Assembly (NCBI GenBank): GCA_017428525.1
Contig: JAFRQQ010000018.1
Location: 62,001 to 126,000 of the forward strand
Source of the DNA: Clostridia bacterium
GTDB lineage: Bacteria > Bacillota > Clostridia > Oscillospirales > Acutalibacteraceae
Reading direction: 5' to 3'
Length of the DNA stretch: 64,000 nucleotides
Both the position numbers and the translations under genes were made by a program. Positions 35,023 to 44,539 of this stretch are shown piece after piece; the first letter of the stretch is position 1; each line of letters begins with the position of its first letter. The notes under the pieces were generated by a model. The model did no database searches. It had not been told where the DNA came from and saw only the letters and a program-made list of their open reading frames with translations.

Positions 35023-35062
35023 ATTTGCCCGATTTTCCCAGCATGGAAAAATCGGGCAAAAA
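35023..35062 (-). terminator. terminator of the FAD-oxidoreductase operon
   Basis: TTTGCCCGATTTT pairs with AAAAATCGGGCAAA around a short loop. On the minus strand it lies about 30 bases after the stop of the FAD enzyme and is followed by TTATTT. Confidence 0.7.
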
Positions 35063-35089
35063 AAACCGGATGCAATTGAAAAAAACTGC

Positions 35090-36379
35090 TCAGAATGATT
35101 CATACAGCGCCCGCCATTTGGCATAGCGTGCGGGGTCATATTGTGCGGGGAGCGTGCGTTCGAGCGTTTTCATAAGCCGCCTGCGCCGCAGCATATTGGC
35201 CAGCAGCGGCAGGAGCGACGGCGTGGACACAAAGCCGGCCGCCTTGTGCAGCAGATCGGCCGCGGTCTGCTTGCCGCCGTGCAGATCCTTGGTGGTGAGC
35301 ACCTGCTTTTCAAACATGATGTTCAGCCGGCGCTCGCCGGCCTCAAGCAGGAAGGATTTTGACGTGTCGTCCGAAAGCTGCCGGCGCAGGGTGCGGCGGA
35401 ACCAGGCGGTCTGATAGTCCCAGAGCCGGTCCATCGTCAGCGGGGCTTCCTGCGCGGCGATCACGGTTTCGGCCAGCAGCGCACCGGCGGTCATGGACTG
35501 CGTGATGCCGGAACCGCTGAGCGGCTCGATCATGGAGGCGCTGTCGCCCACAGCGGCATAGCCGTCGCAGACGAACTGCACAAGCGTGCGCCGCAGGGGG
35601 ATTTTGGCGTACTGTCCGCCGCGCAGCAGATGCGCGGAGAGATCGCAATGATCCGCGCGGAAATCCGCAAGCGCGTTCTCCACAATGTGCGCATCGATCC
35701 CGCCGAAGGCGCCGACGAGCACATCCATGGCCGCAGGTTCTCGCAGCACCCAGTCAAATCCGCAGGCGCCTGCGTGGAAGAAATAACAGCAGCTGTCCGG
35801 CAGGTCGGACGCCGGAGCCTGCTTCTCATAGATCGCGCGATAGGTAAACATTGTTTCGTCCGCGCGGATTTCGCGCGGCACGCCGCAACCCGCCGGCAGC
35901 TGCGTGCGCACGGGCGAATCCATGCCCGCCGCGTCAATCACCAGATCCGCCTGCAGATCCTCCGTCGGCGTGCGCAGACCGATGACCCGCGTACCGTCGA
36001 GCAGCGGACCGCTGACAGGCGTTTCAAACCGCAGCTGCGCGCCGCTTCCCTCCGCGAGCGCGCAAAGGTGCCGCAGCAGGGCGCGGCGTTCGATATAATA
36101 CACCGTCTTGCTCAGCTTCTCCTCCGGCGGCCGGACATGCACGGTTTTCGCCGGACTGAAATAATGCAGCGATCCCATCGGACGCATAGTTTCCTCCGGC
36201 GGCGGCGTCAATCCGATCCGCGTGAGCGTCGCCGGGACAAAGCAATCCGACCAGTCATAGCCGAGAGTTTCGCGCGGCTGCTTTTCCAGCACGGTCACGC
36301 TGTGCCCCGCCCGCGCGAGAAGCGCTGCGGCAACCAGACCGCCGTGCCCGGCGCCTGCGACCAGAATCCTCTTTCCCAT
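35090..36379 (-). CDS. FAD-dependent oxidoreductase, geranylgeranyl reductase/halogenase-like
   Basis: A 429-residue flavoprotein. The N-terminal FAD-binding GAGHGG motif is at residues 9-14, with Glu ending strand 2 (VTVLEKQ). A second FAD contact is GYAAVGDSASMIEPLSGSGI near 262-281, and a third segment reads LVIDAAGMDSPVR. This layout fits the PHBH-fold group that includes geranylgeranyl reductases and flavin-dependent monooxygenases. The substrate is unknown. The ATG at 36379 is six bases from GAGGG; the ATG at 36385 abuts it and is less likely. It is last in a five-gene operon with a glycosidase, two phosphoesterases and a GPH symporter. Confidence 0.82.
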   Translation of the reverse strand: MGKRILVAGAGHGGLVAAALLARAGHSVTVLEKQPRETLGYDWSDCFVPATLTRIGLTPPPEETMRPMGSLHYFSPAKTVHVRPPEEKLSKTVYYIERRALLRHLCALAEGSGAQLRFETPVSGPLLDGTRVIGLRTPTEDLQADLVIDAAGMDSPVRTQLPAGCGVPREIRADETMFTYRAIYEKQAPASDLPDSCCYFFHAGACGFDWVLREPAAMDVLVGAFGGIDAHIVENALADFRADHCDLSAHLLRGGQYAKIPLRRTLVQFVCDGYAAVGDSASMIEPLSGSGITQSMTAGALLAETVIAAQEAPLTMDRLWDYQTAWFRRTLRRQLSDDTSKSFLLEAGERRLNIMFEKQVLTTKDLHGGKQTAADLLHKAAGFVSTPSLLPLLANMLRRRRLMKTLERTLPAQYDPARYAKWRALYESF

Positions 36380-36394
36380 ATGCATCCCTCTTTT

Positions 36395-37603
36395 TTATAA
36401 GTTCGCCGTCAGCGACGCGCTCGGCTGACCGTAGGCGTTTTCCGCCGTCACGGCAACCGTCGCGCCGGGCGGCGCAGTTTGCAGAAGAAAACCGACCGTC
36501 TGCGGCAGATCGCCCAGCCAGTACGGGGCGATCACGCGCTGCTGTTCGACGCAGACGCCCGCGGCGTCTGTCACAGCCAGCCGGTAAAGGAAGACGACGC
36601 CGTCATCCGTCGGCTGCGCGGCAGGCAGGGTCACGCGGCACTGCGCGCCCTCCCGGGCAACCGTCACCGCCGCACCCGCCGGAAAGACCGGCGGCGCTGC
36701 CCCGGCTTCCCGCTGCGCGGGCGTGTACTGCCGCTGCGACGCATCCGCGAGCTGCGAAAGCGTATAGACGCAAAGCTGCCTGCCGCTGAAGGCGTCAAAG
36801 CCCCGCAGGCGCAGGGTATGCGCCGCGTCGACCTCAACAAGCCAGAACTGCGCGATCTCCTCATGCCCGGGCGGATGCAGCTTGCGCTCGCCGTTCGCGG
36901 TGAATTCCGCATAGCTGAGCGACCCGGCGCCGACGGCCGTGAACGCGCCTTGCCAGAGGCTGCGCGGATCATTGAGCGGATAATGCGAATGGCCGGAGAA
37001 ATCCACGACCTGCGGATACGGCGTGAGCGGGCCGATGAAAAAGTCATGCCCCCAGCCGTCAAACGCGCTGCTGCCGTAGACCGTTTCCTTCACGTGCTCG
37101 TGATGAAAAACGAAAATCGGCCGGTCGGCGTCCGCCGCCGCGGCGTCGGCCAGCTGCTGTGCCAGCCAGTCGCGCTGGGCGTCACTGTAATATTCTTCTT
37201 CGTTTTCGCTCGTGGACAGGCCGATGAAATGGAAGCCGCGCAGCACGCGGTGGAAATCGGCCGTCTGCCCGAGCATCGCCTCCAGCGTCGCGCGGGAACG
37301 CTTGCCGAAGGTCCAGCCGTCGTGGTTCTTCGCCACCACGGCAAGCACGGCCGTGCCTGCCCGGCGGGCGTCGGTCACGGCCATGCGAAACAATTCAAAT
37401 TGCTCCGGCGTCCCGTTGTCGGCAAGGTCGCCGGTGAAGACCACGGCGTCCAGCGCCGGATAGGCGTCATCCGCCTGCGCGGCGGCATAGGCGCAGTCAA
37501 ACACGGCGCGCACGCGGTCCAGCCGCGGATCCTGCGGGGCGCGGATATGGGGATCCGTCGCCACGGCGAAGCGCAGCACGGGGCGAAACGCTGCAGAGGT
37601 CAT
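36395..37603 (-). CDS. metallophosphoesterase with degenerate GNH motif
   Basis: A 402-residue calcineurin-like phosphoesterase without signal peptide. Visible motifs are ATDPH (residues 15-19), FTGDLADNG (about 56-64), FVFHHEHV (about 165-172) and DFSGHSHYP (about 200-208). The usual GNH is replaced by AKNHDG at about 91-96, so a glycine is missing but Asn and His remain. The last 120 residues form an FN3-like domain. It is a paralogue of the protein at 46202-47569: both share GFHxIGLS and a QVxxFSGHSH...LWQ block. It overlaps the GPH symporter gene by four bases (ATGA), indicating coupled translation. Confidence 0.85.
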   Translation of the reverse strand: MTSAAFRPVLRFAVATDPHIRAPQDPRLDRVRAVFDCAYAAAQADDAYPALDAVVFTGDLADNGTPEQFELFRMAVTDARRAGTAVLAVVAKNHDGWTFGKRSRATLEAMLGQTADFHRVLRGFHFIGLSTSENEEEYYSDAQRDWLAQQLADAAAADADRPIFVFHHEHVKETVYGSSAFDGWGHDFFIGPLTPYPQVVDFSGHSHYPLNDPRSLWQGAFTAVGAGSLSYAEFTANGERKLHPPGHEEIAQFWLVEVDAAHTLRLRGFDAFSGRQLCVYTLSQLADASQRQYTPAQREAGAAPPVFPAGAAVTVAREGAQCRVTLPAAQPTDDGVVFLYRLAVTDAAGVCVEQQRVIAPYWLGDLPQTVGFLLQTAPPGATVAVTAENAYGQPSASLTANL

Positions 37604-39048
37604 GCTTCCTCCACAGGCGCCGGCGCGCCGCTCATCTCGCGGATCTCATGCAGCTCGCGCAGAATGTTTTCTTTCTTTTTGCCGGTATAATCGTCGAAAC
37701 GCATGATCAGGCCGGGAAGGAAGTTGCCCACGATGCCGGGGATCACAACCAGCCAGAAAATGCCGCGCAGGGTCTGCGGCGTCTGCTCCACCTCGACGGT
37801 CTTGTCGCCGACAGTCACGGCGCTCTTGTAGCCGATGATGCGCAGGCCAAGGTCGATCATCAGATCCTTCCACAGAGAGGACACATTGGCGATCATATTG
37901 TCGAAGGAGAAGACCATGCCCTCGTTGCGCACGGCCGTGCCGAACTTCTTGAAGCTCTTCCACTCCATATAGTCGGTGGAATCCGCCAGCAGGATACGCC
38001 GCGCCGCGCCCATGGCGGCATTCGGGAAGCCCGCGATGGCGATCAGGATGCCGACGATGATCTTGGAGCGGTAGCCGACGAGCATCAGAATGATGTAGCA
38101 GATGCCCGTCCAGAGATAGCCGAAGGACACCATGTCGCGCGAGGAAAGCTTTTTGCCCACGAAGGGCACACTGGCAAGGCCGATATAGGAGAGCGTGCCG
38201 GAGCAGGCCTCAACGATGGATTTCATCTTGAAATCATCGAGCGTCTGCTTGTAGAAGAACGGCAGCGCGTTGTAGCAGACCTGACGCACGGAATCGATCA
38301 CCTTGCCCAATTCGAGCAGCATCAGGGGTTTGTTGAGCAGGATCAGGCGCAGATCGATCTTTGTTTTCTGCTCCACCTCCCGCTGCAGCATCACTTTTTC
38401 CTTCAGCGTGAAGCTGGGCACGATCATCGAGAGGAAGCCGAGGATGCCGAAGATCAGCGCCACCATGAAATAGGCGCTGCGCTCTTCCATCTTCGCCTTG
38501 TCCACAACGACCGGCAGAATCCAGCCGGGCAGCATCGAACCGAGCGTCGCCGCAAAGGAGGCGAAGGTGTAGAAGGTCTTGCGCGCGTCCACATCCTGCG
38601 TCATACGGGCGGAAATCGTCATCAGGGAGATGTCGTAAAACGTATCCGCGATATGGAACAGCAAAAACAGCAGGAAGGACCAGAGGAAACGGAAACTCTG
38701 CGTGCCGCTGGGCACTGTGAAAATCAGGACGGAAGCGATCGTCAGCGGCAGCGCGGAAGCCAGCATGAATTTATTGGACCGGTTCTGCCCGGGCTTGCCG
38801 CTGTCGAGCAGGGCGCCGATGATCGGCGCGGAAACGATGTTGACGATTTTCGTCGTGGATTTCAGCGTCAGCGTGTGCCGGGTTTCCAGGCCCATGTGGT
38901 CACGGAAGAACTGATCCGTGTAGGTGCCCACACAGTCCTGCCCCATCGCGTTGCCGAAGGAGCCGGAGGCAAAGCCGAGCTGCTCCTTCATTGTGAAATG
39001 CGGGTTGTTTTTAAACGCCTGATATTTTTCTTTCAATGAAGCCATCAT
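37600..39048 (-). CDS. GPH-family sugar symporter (MFS)
   Basis: A 482-residue, 12-helix transporter of the GPH type. The N-terminus KEQLGFASGSFGNAMGQD and the loop NIVSAPIIGALLDSGKPG correspond to the family's conserved helix 1 and helix 2-3 region. The long C-terminal tail is cytoplasmic and charged (TGKKKENILRELHEIREM). It lies between two metallophosphoesterase genes and overlaps each by four bases, so the three proteins are made together. This suggests the transported compound is released from, or converted with, a phosphoester. GGGAGGTAGC precedes the start. Confidence 0.85.
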   Translation of the reverse strand: MMASLKEKYQAFKNNPHFTMKEQLGFASGSFGNAMGQDCVGTYTDQFFRDHMGLETRHTLTLKSTTKIVNIVSAPIIGALLDSGKPGQNRSNKFMLASALPLTIASVLIFTVPSGTQSFRFLWSFLLFLLFHIADTFYDISLMTISARMTQDVDARKTFYTFASFAATLGSMLPGWILPVVVDKAKMEERSAYFMVALIFGILGFLSMIVPSFTLKEKVMLQREVEQKTKIDLRLILLNKPLMLLELGKVIDSVRQVCYNALPFFYKQTLDDFKMKSIVEACSGTLSYIGLASVPFVGKKLSSRDMVSFGYLWTGICYIILMLVGYRSKIIVGILIAIAGFPNAAMGAARRILLADSTDYMEWKSFKKFGTAVRNEGMVFSFDNMIANVSSLWKDLMIDLGLRIIGYKSAVTVGDKTVEVEQTPQTLRGIFWLVVIPGIVGNFLPGLIMRFDDYTGKKKENILRELHEIREMSGAPAPVEEA

Positions 39049-40151
39049 GCTACCTCCCCTGTCTGAAGTTCACTGTTGCGCACCTGCTGCTGCGTGAAAC
39101 CGCCGTTGGCGTGGACCGTGAGCACAGTATAACCCTGCAGCCAGTCCTTTTCTTCGTAGCCCAGGCGGCTCGCCGTGGTGTAGGAGCCGTAGCCGGAGGG
39201 CTCGATATAGCTGAGCAGCACATTCTCATACATCACGCCGAAGGTGTTCAGATGATCGTGCCCGCAGAACACGGCCTCCACGCCGGCTGCCTTGGCCGCG
39301 TCAAACAGACCGCTGTCAAAGCCGGTGCAGCAGACATTCTCCAGTTTGCCGCCGAATGCGAAGTTCCCCGCTTCGGCCGCCGCCGCGACCTGCGGCAGCG
39401 GAATATGCATCAGGAGCACGGATTTGAACGCGCCGTAGCGCGCGTTGAGCGCCGCCGCCTTCGCGGTGAACCAGGCCACCTGATTCGCGTGCGCGCCGTC
39501 ATATTCCGAAGCGTCCGCAGGCACGGCGTATTCCGCGCGGGTCGCGTCGCTCATTTCGTCAAAGGTATCCAGAAAATAGAAGGTCTCGAGCATCTGCCCG
39601 CCGGAATTCACAATCGACAGGGCGTAGTTGCAGTCGCCGTCGATTTCCTCCGCGCCGCGCCGCATCAGGCAGTGGTCGAAGGAGGAGAAGATCTCCGCCA
39701 TCTCCGTGCGGGTGATCGACCAGGGGTTATCCCCTTCGTGGTTGCCGAGCACGCCCGCCCAGTAAACGCCGAGCTTTTCAAAGATTTTGCCCAGCTGCTT
39801 TGCGCGTATGCGGTTCAGGCCGGAGGTGACGTTGTCGCCGCCGAGGAGCACCAGATCCGGCTTTTCGCGCTGAATATTCTCCACCAGATGCGAAACCGTC
39901 AGCTTCGAGGTTGCGTTTTTGCCGTCCAGATGCAGATCCGTGAACATCAGGATTTTGAAGTCGCCCTCCGTTTCCTTGCACACCGTCACGCAGTCTTCAC
40001 CGTCTTCCGTCACGGTCACCTGACTGCCGACCGGTTCGATGCTGTTGATCGGATAGCTCAGCGGGTGCGGCAGGAAGCACCAGGTCACCGCGCCGGCAAC
40101 GATCAGCACCGCCAGCACGGCGCAAAGAACGATCTTGCCTTTCTTCTTCAT
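39045..40151 (-). CDS. membrane-anchored metallophosphoesterase
   Basis: A 368-residue calcineurin-like phosphoesterase anchored by one N-terminal helix (about residues 6-27), with the catalytic domain outside the cytoplasm. The full metal set is present: FTDLHLDG, LLGGDNVTSG, GVLGNHEGDN, LLMHIPLPQ and FCGHDHLNTFG. The order and spacing resemble purple-acid-phosphatase-like and PhoD-like phosphoesterases of Clostridia. The substrate is unknown. It overlaps the glycosidase gene upstream and the GPH symporter gene downstream by four bases each, so it probably works on the same extracellular substrate. Confidence 0.9.
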   Translation of the reverse strand: MKKKGKIVLCAVLAVLIVAGAVTWCFLPHPLSYPINSIEPVGSQVTVTEDGEDCVTVCKETEGDFKILMFTDLHLDGKNATSKLTVSHLVENIQREKPDLVLLGGDNVTSGLNRIRAKQLGKIFEKLGVYWAGVLGNHEGDNPWSITRTEMAEIFSSFDHCLMRRGAEEIDGDCNYALSIVNSGGQMLETFYFLDTFDEMSDATRAEYAVPADASEYDGAHANQVAWFTAKAAALNARYGAFKSVLLMHIPLPQVAAAAEAGNFAFGGKLENVCCTGFDSGLFDAAKAAGVEAVFCGHDHLNTFGVMYENVLLSYIEPSGYGSYTTASRLGYEEKDWLQGYTVLTVHANGGFTQQQVRNSELQTGEVA

Positions 40152-41866
40152 TCGGACTTCTCCTTTCCCGCAGCGGACAGCTGCTTTTGCTGGGTGGGGC
40201 CGTAATTGACCGCCCCGGTGTATGTCACATCCTCCGGCAGAGGATAGTATCCTTTTTTGCGCAGATCCCGCTGATAGAGCCGCACATGCTCGCCGTGCGG
40301 CAGCAGCTCCACCACGTCGCAGCCGCGCCAGCGCGCCGTGAAGGTGACACCGCGCACCGTTTCGCGCACATCGCGCGTGCGCAGCGGGAAGGAGAGCGTG
40401 AGCGTATCGCCCGCCGCGAGCGCCGCCGTCAGGCAGCCGCCCGCTTCCTCGCCGGCAACCGGCTGCCCGTTGTGCAGCAGCACCGGCTGTCTGCCCATCC
40501 AGTCATAGCGTCGGAAGCCCGCGCGGCAGGCCGTTTTTGCCGTCAGCCGGATGCGGCCGTGATTCGGCAGGTCGCTTTCCATGCGCAGCGCGTCCGTTTC
40601 TTTCGCGCAGGGCACGTTGACAATCCACGCGCCGTTTTCCTGCGTGATCGCGTCCTCCCAGACGGCCAGCAGCGCCGTGGGCGCCGTGCCCACACAGCAG
40701 CCTGCCACGGAGCGGAAGCGCAGCAGCGAAATCGAATTCGGCTCGCTGCCGCCCGTAAAGCCGCCGCGGATCCGGCGATCCAGATCGTGATAGGTCAGGC
40801 CGTCTGCATCCGGGCGGTCGTTGTCCACGACCATGTAGCCGGTGTAGCGGATCTGATTCTCCATGAGCTGATTGCGGGCAAAGCGGTTGAAATCGTCCCA
40901 GTATTCCGGATAGCCGCAGCGGATCAGCGCCCGCGCGCAGAGGATCATATCGCGCACGCAGCAGGTTTCGCAATGCTCCTCGGCCGGCGGATGCCACTGG
41001 GCGTATTCCGGCACCCAGCCGAAGGAGAAGGAGATCGAGCGGATGTAATCGTAAATGCCCTTGCCCTTTAATATGTAGGTTTCGTCGCCCGTCACACGGC
41101 CCAGCTCCACCAGTCCGCAGGCGAACCATGCGGCGGAATGCACATGGCCGAAAAACTCCATGTTGTAATTAAAATAGCGGGAGGGCCCCAGCACGAAATT
41201 GGCCAGACCCACCGCCAGCTCCAGCGCGACCGGATCGCCGGTCTGCACGTGGCGCTGCACAAGCGCGGGCAGCATCAGCGCATTGCGGATCGCCTGCTCG
41301 CCGCGGCCGGTGTGGCGCGTGAGATCAAAGCCGCCCTGTGCGAGATACACGTCGTTGGGGAATTCAAACAGCGGCTCCGTTTCCGTAAAGTCGCCCGACC
41401 AGAAGGTGCGCACCTTCCGCTCGATCACCAGCGCCCGCATGCCGCGGATCAGCTCCGCCGTGCGCCGCTCCGCCTCAGCGTCCTCGGGAAATTCCGCCGT
41501 GATCAGGTTGAGCGCGGGCAGGATATAGCCCATTTCGTGGAAGGAGGCGTGGATCGTGTGCGTCCAGGGATAGGGATGGCAAAAGCGCAGCCCGTGCGCC
41601 CCCCAGGAGCGCATCAGATGCCGCCGGAAGCCCTGCCGCACCTGCTCGCCCTCTTCGGTGCCGAGCATGCGCATCGCGCAGGTCAGCCCCTCATACCAGG
41701 AGCCGACCAGCTCGGCGTCATCCACGCGGCAATGCGCGGCCTCCGCCGGTTTTTTATTCGGCAGCACCAGCCAATACGGCAGGTAATCCTCCGCCGGATC
41801 TACCATCTGCGTCAGATACTGATGCACCAGCGCCGCAGATTCCAGCGGATCGAAGGAAACATACAT
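40148..41866 (-). CDS. GH127-like (beta-L-arabinofuranosidase-type) six-hairpin glycosidase
   Basis: A 572-residue protein with an (alpha/alpha)6-type body and a C-terminal beta-sandwich. In the GH127/DUF1680 family a Glu and three Cys residues hold zinc at the active site. Here EEHCETCCVRDM (about 317-328) and VAGCCVGTAP (about 399-408) provide the same Glu-x-Cys and Cys-Cys pattern. That makes a GH127-superfamily enzyme likely, though overall similarity to characterised arabinofuranosidases seems modest. The ATG at 41866 is favoured: GGAGG is nine bases upstream, whereas it nearly abuts the ATG at 41872. There is no signal peptide. It is first in the five-gene operon ending with the FAD enzyme. 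Confidence 0.7.
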   Translation of the reverse strand: MYVSFDPLESAALVHQYLTQMVDPAEDYLPYWLVLPNKKPAEAAHCRVDDAELVGSWYEGLTCAMRMLGTEEGEQVRQGFRRHLMRSWGAHGLRFCHPYPWTHTIHASFHEMGYILPALNLITAEFPEDAEAERRTAELIRGMRALVIERKVRTFWSGDFTETEPLFEFPNDVYLAQGGFDLTRHTGRGEQAIRNALMLPALVQRHVQTGDPVALELAVGLANFVLGPSRYFNYNMEFFGHVHSAAWFACGLVELGRVTGDETYILKGKGIYDYIRSISFSFGWVPEYAQWHPPAEEHCETCCVRDMILCARALIRCGYPEYWDDFNRFARNQLMENQIRYTGYMVVDNDRPDADGLTYHDLDRRIRGGFTGGSEPNSISLLRFRSVAGCCVGTAPTALLAVWEDAITQENGAWIVNVPCAKETDALRMESDLPNHGRIRLTAKTACRAGFRRYDWMGRQPVLLHNGQPVAGEEAGGCLTAALAAGDTLTLSFPLRTRDVRETVRGVTFTARWRGCDVVELLPHGEHVRLYQRDLRKKGYYPLPEDVTYTGAVNYGPTQQKQLSAAGKEKSE

Positions 41867-41969
41867 GGTCATCCACCTCCGGTTTTTAATAAGAATATGC
41901 GCTGAAAGAAGGCGCGCAGAAGCTGTTTTATCCGCAATCCCCTTCTGTGAAATCATTCTTGATGAATGC

Positions 41970-42788
41970 TCAAAGCGCATCCTTCGGGCAGTTTTTGACG
42001 CATTCCATGCACAGGATGCACTCCGTGCCGTTGCATCGTTTCCTGGAATTATCGGTGACGTCGACTTCCATCGGGCAGACCTTTTTGCATTTGCCGCAGT
42101 CCACGCATTTTTCCTTGTCGCATTTGATCCGGAGCAGGGAGAAATAGCTCATCGGCTTGAGGAACACGGTGATCGGGCAAAGGTATTTGCAGAATGCGCG
42201 GTTGTCCTTGAAGGCGAATGCCAGCGCAATCCCGGCCGCGTAATAGACGAGATTCCCGATGATGAAGGCCGCAAACATGATGCGCTCGATCTGCCCGACC
42301 TTCGCGAGAAACAGCGCCGCAACGAAAATCAGCGACGCCGCGAAGGTGAGATAGCGCAGCCAGCCGATCTTTCTGCGCGGCCCCTGCGGCGTTTTATAGG
42401 GCAGGAAATCCAGCACCATCGCCGTCCAGCAGGCGTAGCCGCACCAGCCGCGGCCGAAAATCAGCGGGCCGAAAATCTTGGCGACGGCATAATGGATGGT
42501 CGCCGCCTCGAACACGCCGGTGAACAGATAATACCAGAAGCCCTCGATCTGCATATTCTCCCTGCAGATCAGGCCGAGATACACCAGCATATACAGCCCG
42601 ACCAGCAGCTGCACGATCCGCCTGGCGTGCTTATGTCTGCCGATGAGCAGAAACACGCCGAGGGAAACGGCAAGACCGATGTAGCTGAAATTGAACAGAT
42701 AGAAAAGATTGTGCTTCGTCAGCCACAGGGCAACGGCGACCGCCTCAAACACGGCGAACATACCCAGCGGCAGCGCGTATTTTTTCAT
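41970..42788 (-). CDS. 4Fe-4S binding membrane protein (NapH/YccM-like)
   Basis: A 272-residue polytopic protein with about six helices. It has the membrane ferredoxin motifs of the NapH/RnfB-like polyferredoxin group: WCGYACW (about 114-120), CKYLCPI (about 199-205) and two C-terminal clusters, CVDCGKCKKVCPMEVDV and CNGTECILCMECVKNCP. It should pass electrons across or along the membrane; donor and acceptor are not identified. It is encoded directly after a GNAT gene and before the glycosidase operon on the same strand, with about 100 bases between. Confidence 0.88.
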   Translation of the reverse strand: MKKYALPLGMFAVFEAVAVALWLTKHNLFYLFNFSYIGLAVSLGVFLLIGRHKHARRIVQLLVGLYMLVYLGLICRENMQIEGFWYYLFTGVFEAATIHYAVAKIFGPLIFGRGWCGYACWTAMVLDFLPYKTPQGPRRKIGWLRYLTFAASLIFVAALFLAKVGQIERIMFAAFIIGNLVYYAAGIALAFAFKDNRAFCKYLCPITVFLKPMSYFSLLRIKCDKEKCVDCGKCKKVCPMEVDVTDNSRKRCNGTECILCMECVKNCPKDAL

Positions 42789-42824
42789 TTGATTGCTCTC
42801 CTCAACACTTGGGCGACCTGCGGT

Positions 42825-43301
42825 TCAATCGTCCAGAATCAATTCCAGATCCGTGAATTTCGGCCGCATTCCCATGGCTTCATAGAAGGCTTTCGCCACA
42901 TGGTTGCCCTCCCAGACGTTGAGCGTGATCTCATAGCAGTGCAGCTGCTTTGCCTGCGCTTTGACATGCTCGAACAGCGCCTTGCCGATCTGCCGCCCTC
43001 TGCAGGAGGCATCCACGCACAGGTCGTCAATATAAAGGGTCGTGACGGGAACGAGCACGGCGGCGTCCGCCGGCTGCCTGAGGATGCACATCGCATAGCC
43101 TTGCACGGTATCCGTTTCATCCGCCGCCACATAGATCCGCCGGGTTGCGTCCCGGAGCATGGCGGCAACTTCGTTTGCCGTGTACTTTGTGGTGCCGGAG
43201 ACAAAAATATCCGGCCGGATCGCCGCATGCACCTCCAGCACCTGACTGAGCAGCTCCAGAATGCGGCCGATGTCTTTTTCCTCCGCGTTTCGTATGATCA
43301 T
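42825..43301 (-). CDS. GNAT family N-acetyltransferase
   Basis: A 158-residue acetyltransferase of the GNAT fold. N-terminal MIIRNAEEKDIGRILELL and the acetyl-CoA-binding motif LCVDASCRGRQIGKALFEHV (about 96-115) are typical, and the C-terminal LNVWEGNHVAKAFYEAMGM is motif B. The acceptor (amino acid, peptide, small amine or protein) cannot be told. GGGAG precedes the start by nine bases. It lies between the 4Fe-4S protein and GTPase genes on the same strand. Confidence 0.92.
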   Translation of the reverse strand: MIIRNAEEKDIGRILELLSQVLEVHAAIRPDIFVSGTTKYTANEVAAMLRDATRRIYVAADETDTVQGYAMCILRQPADAAVLVPVTTLYIDDLCVDASCRGRQIGKALFEHVKAQAKQLHCYEITLNVWEGNHVAKAFYEAMGMRPKFTDLELILDD

Positions 43302-43347
43302 CGCGCCCGTCTCCCTTTCGTTTGCCTTGAAAATGCTTCGCGCCGGA

Positions 43348-44523
43348 TCACGGCTTGAGCTCGCCGCTGTTGTTTTTCGTCGCGACTTCCTTGACGGCCT
43401 TGAGCGTTTCGATCAGGATCTGCTTGGCTTTTTTGCCTTTCCACTTCTCGGGATTGGTTCCGAGCACCTTGATCGCCGCGGCCAGCACGGCGTTGCTCCC
43501 GATCTTCTCCTCCACAAACGCGACGACCTCGTCGATCTTTTCCTTGTTGAGCCTGCCCTTGCAGATCTCCTCGGAGAGCGCGATGACCGATTCGCCCAGC
43601 GCGAACACAAAGAACCCGGCCACAACGGCGTTAATGGCAGAGCCCGCCACATTCGGCACGGCCTTGAGCGCGTTGAGCGCCGCGCGCGCGACGGTGGTGA
43701 TTGCCGCGGAGCCGACGATCGCCGTCACCAGATCACCGGAAAAATCGATGTCGTAAATCTTCAGCAGGCTTTTGGCAAGTCCGGTTTCCAGCGGCACAAG
43801 AATGAACGAATCGGGAAACGGAATGGGAACGGCGCCGACCGCCGCTGCGGCCATGGTTGCGCCGACCACCGTTTTCTCCGCGGAAAACCGCTTCTGCTCG
43901 AGGACCAGCCGGGACTGATTGTCAACGCTGATCTGCTGCGCCTCCTCGGCGCATTGCAGCGTCTGCGCGCAAAGGTCGGCCAGCCCCTTCACGGGGACCG
44001 CAACCTCATCGTTGATCCGATATTCCTTTGCGACGACCGGGATCACGGATTTGAAGTTGATCCCTTTTTCTTTATAGAACGCGGCCTTCACCGCCTCGAT
44101 GTTTTCGACCTCGTCCGGTTCCGAATAGGATTTCGTGATCACGGCGAACACCGGGATCCCCTTCCAGCCGCGGATCGCCCGGTTCATCAGATCGATGTTG
44201 TGCGCGAACGTACGCCGCGTGGTGCCTTCGATGCAGTACCAGACCACGTCGATCCCCCGGCCGTCCTCCGCCTTGATCTGCTCCTTGGTGAATTTCTTGA
44301 CCTGGCTGACCGTTTTCATCTGCTGCAGGAAATTGAATTCAAAGCCCTTGGTATCGATCAGGGTCAGCGGCCAGATTTCCGATTCATAAACGGAAATGCT
44401 CTGCGTCTTCCCCTCGCCGATGCCGATCGGGACCTCCTTGCCCGCGATCGCTTCGATCAGCGTGCTTTTGCCTGCGCCGGAATTGCCCAAAACCAGAATA
44501 TTCATTCTTCTGTTCTCTTCCAT
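43348..44523 (-). CDS. Era-like GTPase with C-terminal DUF697-like membrane domain
   Basis: A 391-residue protein. The G domain carries G1 LVLGNSGAGKST (about 10-21), G3 LIDTKGFEF (about 51-59) and G4-like VFAVITKSYSEPDE (about 122-135). The C-terminal half (from about 215) has hydrophobic Ala/Gly/Val-rich helices (GATMAAAAVGAVPIPFPDS, VTAIVGSAAITTVARAAL), as in DUF697 (YcjF-like) proteins that sense envelope stress or insert into membranes. Short charged helices end the protein. The ATG at 44523 has AGGAGGG upstream; the longer frame runs into the next gene. The biological role is unknown. Confidence 0.85.
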   Translation of the reverse strand: MEENRRMNILVLGNSGAGKSTLIEAIAGKEVPIGIGEGKTQSISVYESEIWPLTLIDTKGFEFNFLQQMKTVSQVKKFTKEQIKAEDGRGIDVVWYCIEGTTRRTFAHNIDLMNRAIRGWKGIPVFAVITKSYSEPDEVENIEAVKAAFYKEKGINFKSVIPVVAKEYRINDEVAVPVKGLADLCAQTLQCAEEAQQISVDNQSRLVLEQKRFSAEKTVVGATMAAAAVGAVPIPFPDSFILVPLETGLAKSLLKIYDIDFSGDLVTAIVGSAAITTVARAALNALKAVPNVAGSAINAVVAGFFVFALGESVIALSEEICKGRLNKEKIDEVVAFVEEKIGSNAVLAAAIKVLGTNPEKWKGKKAKQILIETLKAVKEVATKNNSGELKP

Positions 44524-44539
44524 GTGTTCCCTCCTGTTG

